This document shows positions 61,392-64,000 of a stretch of 64,000 nt of DNA, piece after piece. The notes below the pieces were generated by a model, which saw nothing but the letters and a program-made list of their open reading frames with translations, had not been told where the DNA came from and did no database searches. Each line of letters opens with the position of its first letter. Within the stretch, counting starts at the first letter, position 1. The stretch comes from Shinella sumterensis (GTDB taxonomy: Bacteria > Pseudomonadota > Alphaproteobacteria > Rhizobiales > Rhizobiaceae): positions 1 to 64,000 of the forward strand of contig NZ_MYFN02000011.1 of the NCBI RefSeq assembly GCF_004514425.2, written 5' to 3'. A program made the position numbers and the translations under genes.

Positions 61392-62791
61392 GCAGGTCCC
61401 CCATCGCCGTCTTCGATCTCGGCAAGACCAATTCCAAGCTGTTCGTCGTCTCGTCGGAGGGACGGGTCATCGACGAGGCGCGAACACGCCCCGTCTGGCG
61501 TGACGAAGGGGATCTGCGCGTGCTGGATGACGCGGCGCTGTTCGGCTGGATGACGGCTGAACTGGCCCGGGCCGTCGCAGCGCACGGTGTCGACCGCATG
61601 ACGTTTTCCGGTCACGGCTGCACCTTCGCGCTCGTTGCCGGCGGGTCGCTCGTCCACCCCATACTGGACTATGAGCAGGAGCCGCCCGCGGAGATCGCCG
61701 CGCGCATCGATGCAATGGCGCCGGACTTCCAGGAGACGTTCTCGCCACCGCTGCCCTTGGGCTTCAACTATGGGCGACACCTGCTCTGGCTGAACGAACG
61801 CGATGGGGACCTGATCGCAAAGGCGGAAGCCATTCTCGCCTATCCGCAATTCTGGACCTGGAAATTCTCCGGCCGTCCCGTCTCGGAAGTCTCCTATCTC
61901 GGTTGCCATTCCAACCTGTGGGCGCCGCTGCGAGACGATTTCAGCAGTCTCGTCGACCGCATGGGCTGGCGCAGCCGGATGCCGGAATTCGCAAAAGCCG
62001 GTGACGTCGTCGGCACCCACAAGGTGACGCGCGACGACGGGCGCAGCGTGGAGATCGCGGTCCATAACGGCGTGCATGACAGCAACGCGGCGCTCTACTT
62101 CTACCGCTCGCTCGGCTTTACGGATTTCACCCTGGTCTCGACCGGTACCTGGGTGATCATCTTCAATCCCGCAAGTCCGCTGGAAAGGCTCGATGCCGAC
62201 AGGGACATGCTGGCCAATGTCACGGTCGATCACCAGCCGGTCGCGACCATTCGCTTCATGGGCGGCCGGGAGTACGATGTCGCCAGCGGCGGCTGGACGA
62301 AACCTGTCTCGGCCGAAGCCGTTGCCAGGGTCATCGCCGCAAAGGCGTTCGCTCTGCCGTCCTTCGCGCCGGGCGGGCCGATGCCGGGACACGAGGGCCG
62401 CTTTGTCGGCCCGGCCGTCGCGGGCGAGGAGCGCGCAGCCGTCGCGATGCTCTATGTGGCGCTGATGGCCGACCTGTCGCTCGATCTCATCGGGTCTGAG
62501 AATGCCATCGTCATCGATGGCGGCCTGGTGAAGACGGGGCTTTACGCGTCCGTGCTTGCCGCCCTTCGGCCGGGGCAGACGGTGCATACGAGCGCCAACC
62601 CGGAAGGCAGCGCCTTCGGCGCAGCGGCGCTCGTCTTCGATGCCATCGGTGACAATCCCTTCGTCAACGATTGCGCCGTGGCCGAACCGGCATCCATTCC
62701 CGGTCTTGATGAATATCGCCGGCAATGGCGGAACCATGTGGATGCGATGGCATCGGCTGAGGCCGTTTCGCGAGAGGAGAAGCGCGCATGA
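61388..62791 (+). CDS. FGGY-family carbohydrate kinase, RhaK-like
   Basis: The 467-residue kinase has the phosphate-1 motif [40 protein letters not shown], the phosphate-2 motif VSTGTWVI and a late [10 protein letters not shown]. The GKTN and LGCH patterns match the rhizobial rhamnose-type kinase group rather than the other kinase of this cluster. It starts with TTG overlapping the deoR stop and ends in ATGA with the ABC ATPase, so regulator, kinase and transporter are coupled. The substrate (L-rhamnose, L-fucose or another ketose) is undetermined. Confidence 0.9.
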   Translation: MSRSPIAVFDLGKTNSKLFVVSSEGRVIDEARTRPVWRDEGDLRVLDDAALFGWMTAELARAVAAHGVDRMTFSGHGCTFALVAGGSLVHPILDYEQEPPAEIAARIDAMAPDFQETFSPPLPLGFNYGRHLLWLNERDGDLIAKAEAILAYPQFWTWKFSGRPVSEVSYLGCHSNLWAPLRDDFSSLVDRMGWRSRMPEFAKAGDVVGTHKVTRDDGRSVEIAVHNGVHDSNAALYFYRSLGFTDFTLVSTGTWVIIFNPASPLERLDADRDMLANVTVDHQPVATIRFMGGREYDVASGGWTKPVSAEAVARVIAAKAFALPSFAPGGPMPGHEGRFVGPAVAGEERAAVAMLYVALMADLSLDLIGSENAIVIDGGLVKTGLYASVLAALRPGQTVHTSANPEGSAFGAAALVFDAIGDNPFVNDCAVAEPASIPGLDEYRRQWRNHVDAMASAEAVSREEKRA

Positions 62792-64000
62792 CGGCGACGG
62801 CCAACGAACAGCGTCCGCTTCTGGAGATGCGCGACATCAGCAAGACCTTCGGGGCCTCGAAGGCGCTGTCGCAGGTGAGCCTGACGGTTCGTGCCGGCGA
62901 GGTTCACGCGCTGATGGGCGAGAACGGCGCGGGTAAATCGACGCTGATGAAGATCCTGTCGGGCGCCTACACGGCCGATCCCGGCGGTTCGGTGCTGATT
63001 GAGGGCGTGCCGGCGACGCTCGGCGATCCGCTGAAGGCAAAGGCCTATGGCATTGCCGTCATCTACCAGGAGCTTTCACTCGCGCCGAACCTGACCGTCG
63101 CGCAGAACATGTTCCTCGGCAACGAGCCGTCGCGCTTCGGCCTGGCCGACCGTGCGGAGATGCGCCGTCGCGCCGATCCCATCCTCAAGCAGCTCGGTAT
63201 CGATTTCGACGCCTCCCGCCGTGTCGCGGAGCTGTCGCTCGGCGAACGGCAGATGGTGGAGATCGCACGGGCGCTGACGACCAATGCCCGCATCATCGTC
63301 ATGGATGAGCCGACCACCTCGCTCACCAGCCGGGAAACGGAAAAGCTGTTCGACGTCATCGCCCGGCTCAAGGCCGATGGCATTGCCATCATCTATATCA
63401 GCCACCGCATGGAGGAGATCTACCAGCTCTCCGACCGGGTGAGTGTACTGCGCGACGGCGCCTATGTCGGAACGCTGGACCGCGCCGATCTTTCCGCCAG
63501 CAAGCTGGTCTCGATGATGGTCGGTCGCGATCTGTCCTCCTTCTACAAGAAGGAGCACCGTCAGGTTACGGGCGAACGCGCGGCGGTGCTTGCCGTCAGG
63601 AACATCGGCGACGGCGTCAAGGTGCACGACTGCTCCTTCGAGGTGCGCGCGGGCGAAGTGCTTGGCATTGCCGGCCTTGTCGGATCCGGGCGCACCGAAC
63701 TGGCGCGGTTGGTCTACGGTGCCGATCGTCGGGCCACAGGCGACGTGATGCTGAACGGCAAACCGATTTCGGTCACATCGCCGCGCGACGCGCTCGACGC
63801 GGGCATCGCCTATCTCACAGAGGACCGCAAGGCGCTTGGCCTGTTTCTCGACATGTCGATCAGCGACAACATCAATATCGGCGTCATCGCGGCGGATGCG
63901 AAGGCCGGCGGCGTTCTGGATTTTGCGCGGGCCAGGGAGCGCGCAGCGCAGGCGGTGAAGTCACTTTCCATCCGCACCGCCGGGACGCAGATCAATGTCG
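62788..64000 (+). CDS. Sugar ABC transporter ATPase, RbsA type (runs off right edge)
   Basis: The first 404 codons of a two-domain CUT2 ATPase are present. Domain 1 has Walker [16 protein letters not shown], the signature [15 protein letters not shown] and Walker [12 protein letters not shown]. Domain 2 begins with the degenerate loop [10 protein letters not shown], and the sequence leaves the window after the YLTEDRK region typical of RbsA/MglA/RhaT. The ATG overlaps the kinase stop. Permease and binding-protein genes are expected just beyond the window, completing an importer for the sugar that the two kinases and aldolase process. Confidence 0.94.
   Translation, partial: MTATANEQRPLLEMRDISKTFGASKALSQVSLTVRAGEVHALMGENGAGKSTLMKILSGAYTADPGGSVLIEGVPATLGDPLKAKAYGIAVIYQELSLAPNLTVAQNMFLGNEPSRFGLADRAEMRRRADPILKQLGIDFDASRRVAELSLGERQMVEIARALTTNARIIVMDEPTTSLTSRETEKLFDVIARLKADGIAIIYISHRMEEIYQLSDRVSVLRDGAYVGTLDRADLSASKLVSMMVGRDLSSFYKKEHRQVTGERAAVLAVRNIGDGVKVHDCSFEVRAGEVLGIAGLVGSGRTELARLVYGADRRATGDVMLNGKPISVTSPRDALDAGIAYLTEDRKALGLFLDMSISDNINIGVIAADAKAGGVLDFARARERAAQAVKSLSIRTAGTQINV

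Noticed and set aside
1-64000. CRISPR arrays, tRNA and rRNA genes
   Set aside because: No regularly spaced repeats and no tRNA or rRNA signatures were noticed on reading. A tRNA covariance scan could still find a missed gene.

Overview
This window reads as part of a repABC-type secondary replicon (megaplasmid or chromid) of a GC-rich alphaproteobacterium, most likely Rhizobiaceae (Rhizobium, Agrobacterium, Sinorhizobium or Shinella). The main evidence is a complete repA-repB-repC locus with its antisense RNA and two identical 16-bp parS-like palindromes. Supporting signs are an lpiA-acvB pair, many LysR/GntR/DeoR-controlled catabolic and transport operons, and a HWE-family histidine kinase. 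No rRNA, tRNA, CRISPR array or intact transposon was seen.

Layout. 1-2.2 kb: recombination debris (3' end of an IS6-family transposase, a truncated tyrosine recombinase and a decayed second copy of it). 2.4-4.3 kb: a chemoreceptor. 4.3-9.5 kb: the replication and partition region (a 1.3-kb gene-poor stretch with the parS-like sites, then repA, repB, the counter-transcribed RNA gene, and repC with an AT-rich core as the likely origin). 9.5-17.4 kb: a flavin-dependent oxidoreductase, a small unknown gene, zinT, a gene-free stretch with an orphan terminator, lpiA-acvB (lysyl-phosphatidylglycerol synthesis and turnover) and a VOC protein. 17.4-23.9 kb: a LysR-controlled RND efflux operon whose first gene is an alpha/beta-hydrolase that has lost its catalytic serine. 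23.9-28.3 kb: TerC, a tyrosine phosphatase, and an Lrp-controlled dadX-dadA D-alanine catabolic unit.

28.5-37.6 kb: an ORF of unknown function, an MFS exporter with a divergent AraC regulator, gamma-glutamyltransferase with a GntR regulator, and a LysR-GMC oxidoreductase-hydrolase group. 37.7-44.9 kb: a tightly packed minus-strand operon (aldehyde dehydrogenase, sugar ABC importer, kduI, kduD, kdgF) with a divergent GntR gene; this is a module for unsaturated uronates released from pectin-like or alginate-like polymers. 45.1-47.3 kb: treZ and a tiny membrane protein overlapping it tail to tail. 47.7-52.2 kb: two tandem paralogous GntR regulators divergent from an amino-acid-type ABC importer that has a type II dehydroquinase gene inserted and no ATPase gene. 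52.3-57.1 kb: a HWE kinase, a CHASE4-like GGDEF-EAL protein, a protein of unknown function and a DUF1275 membrane protein.

57.2-64 kb: two divergent, translationally coupled sugar catabolic operons. On the minus strand are a RhaD-type aldolase domain, an FGGY kinase and a HAD phosphatase. On the plus strand are a DeoR regulator, a RhaK-like kinase and an RbsA-type ABC ATPase that runs off the right edge. The overall picture is an accessory replicon that collects import and catabolic operons, each with its own local regulator, next to its own replication and partition system. Calls rest on motif and context recognition only; no database search was run.
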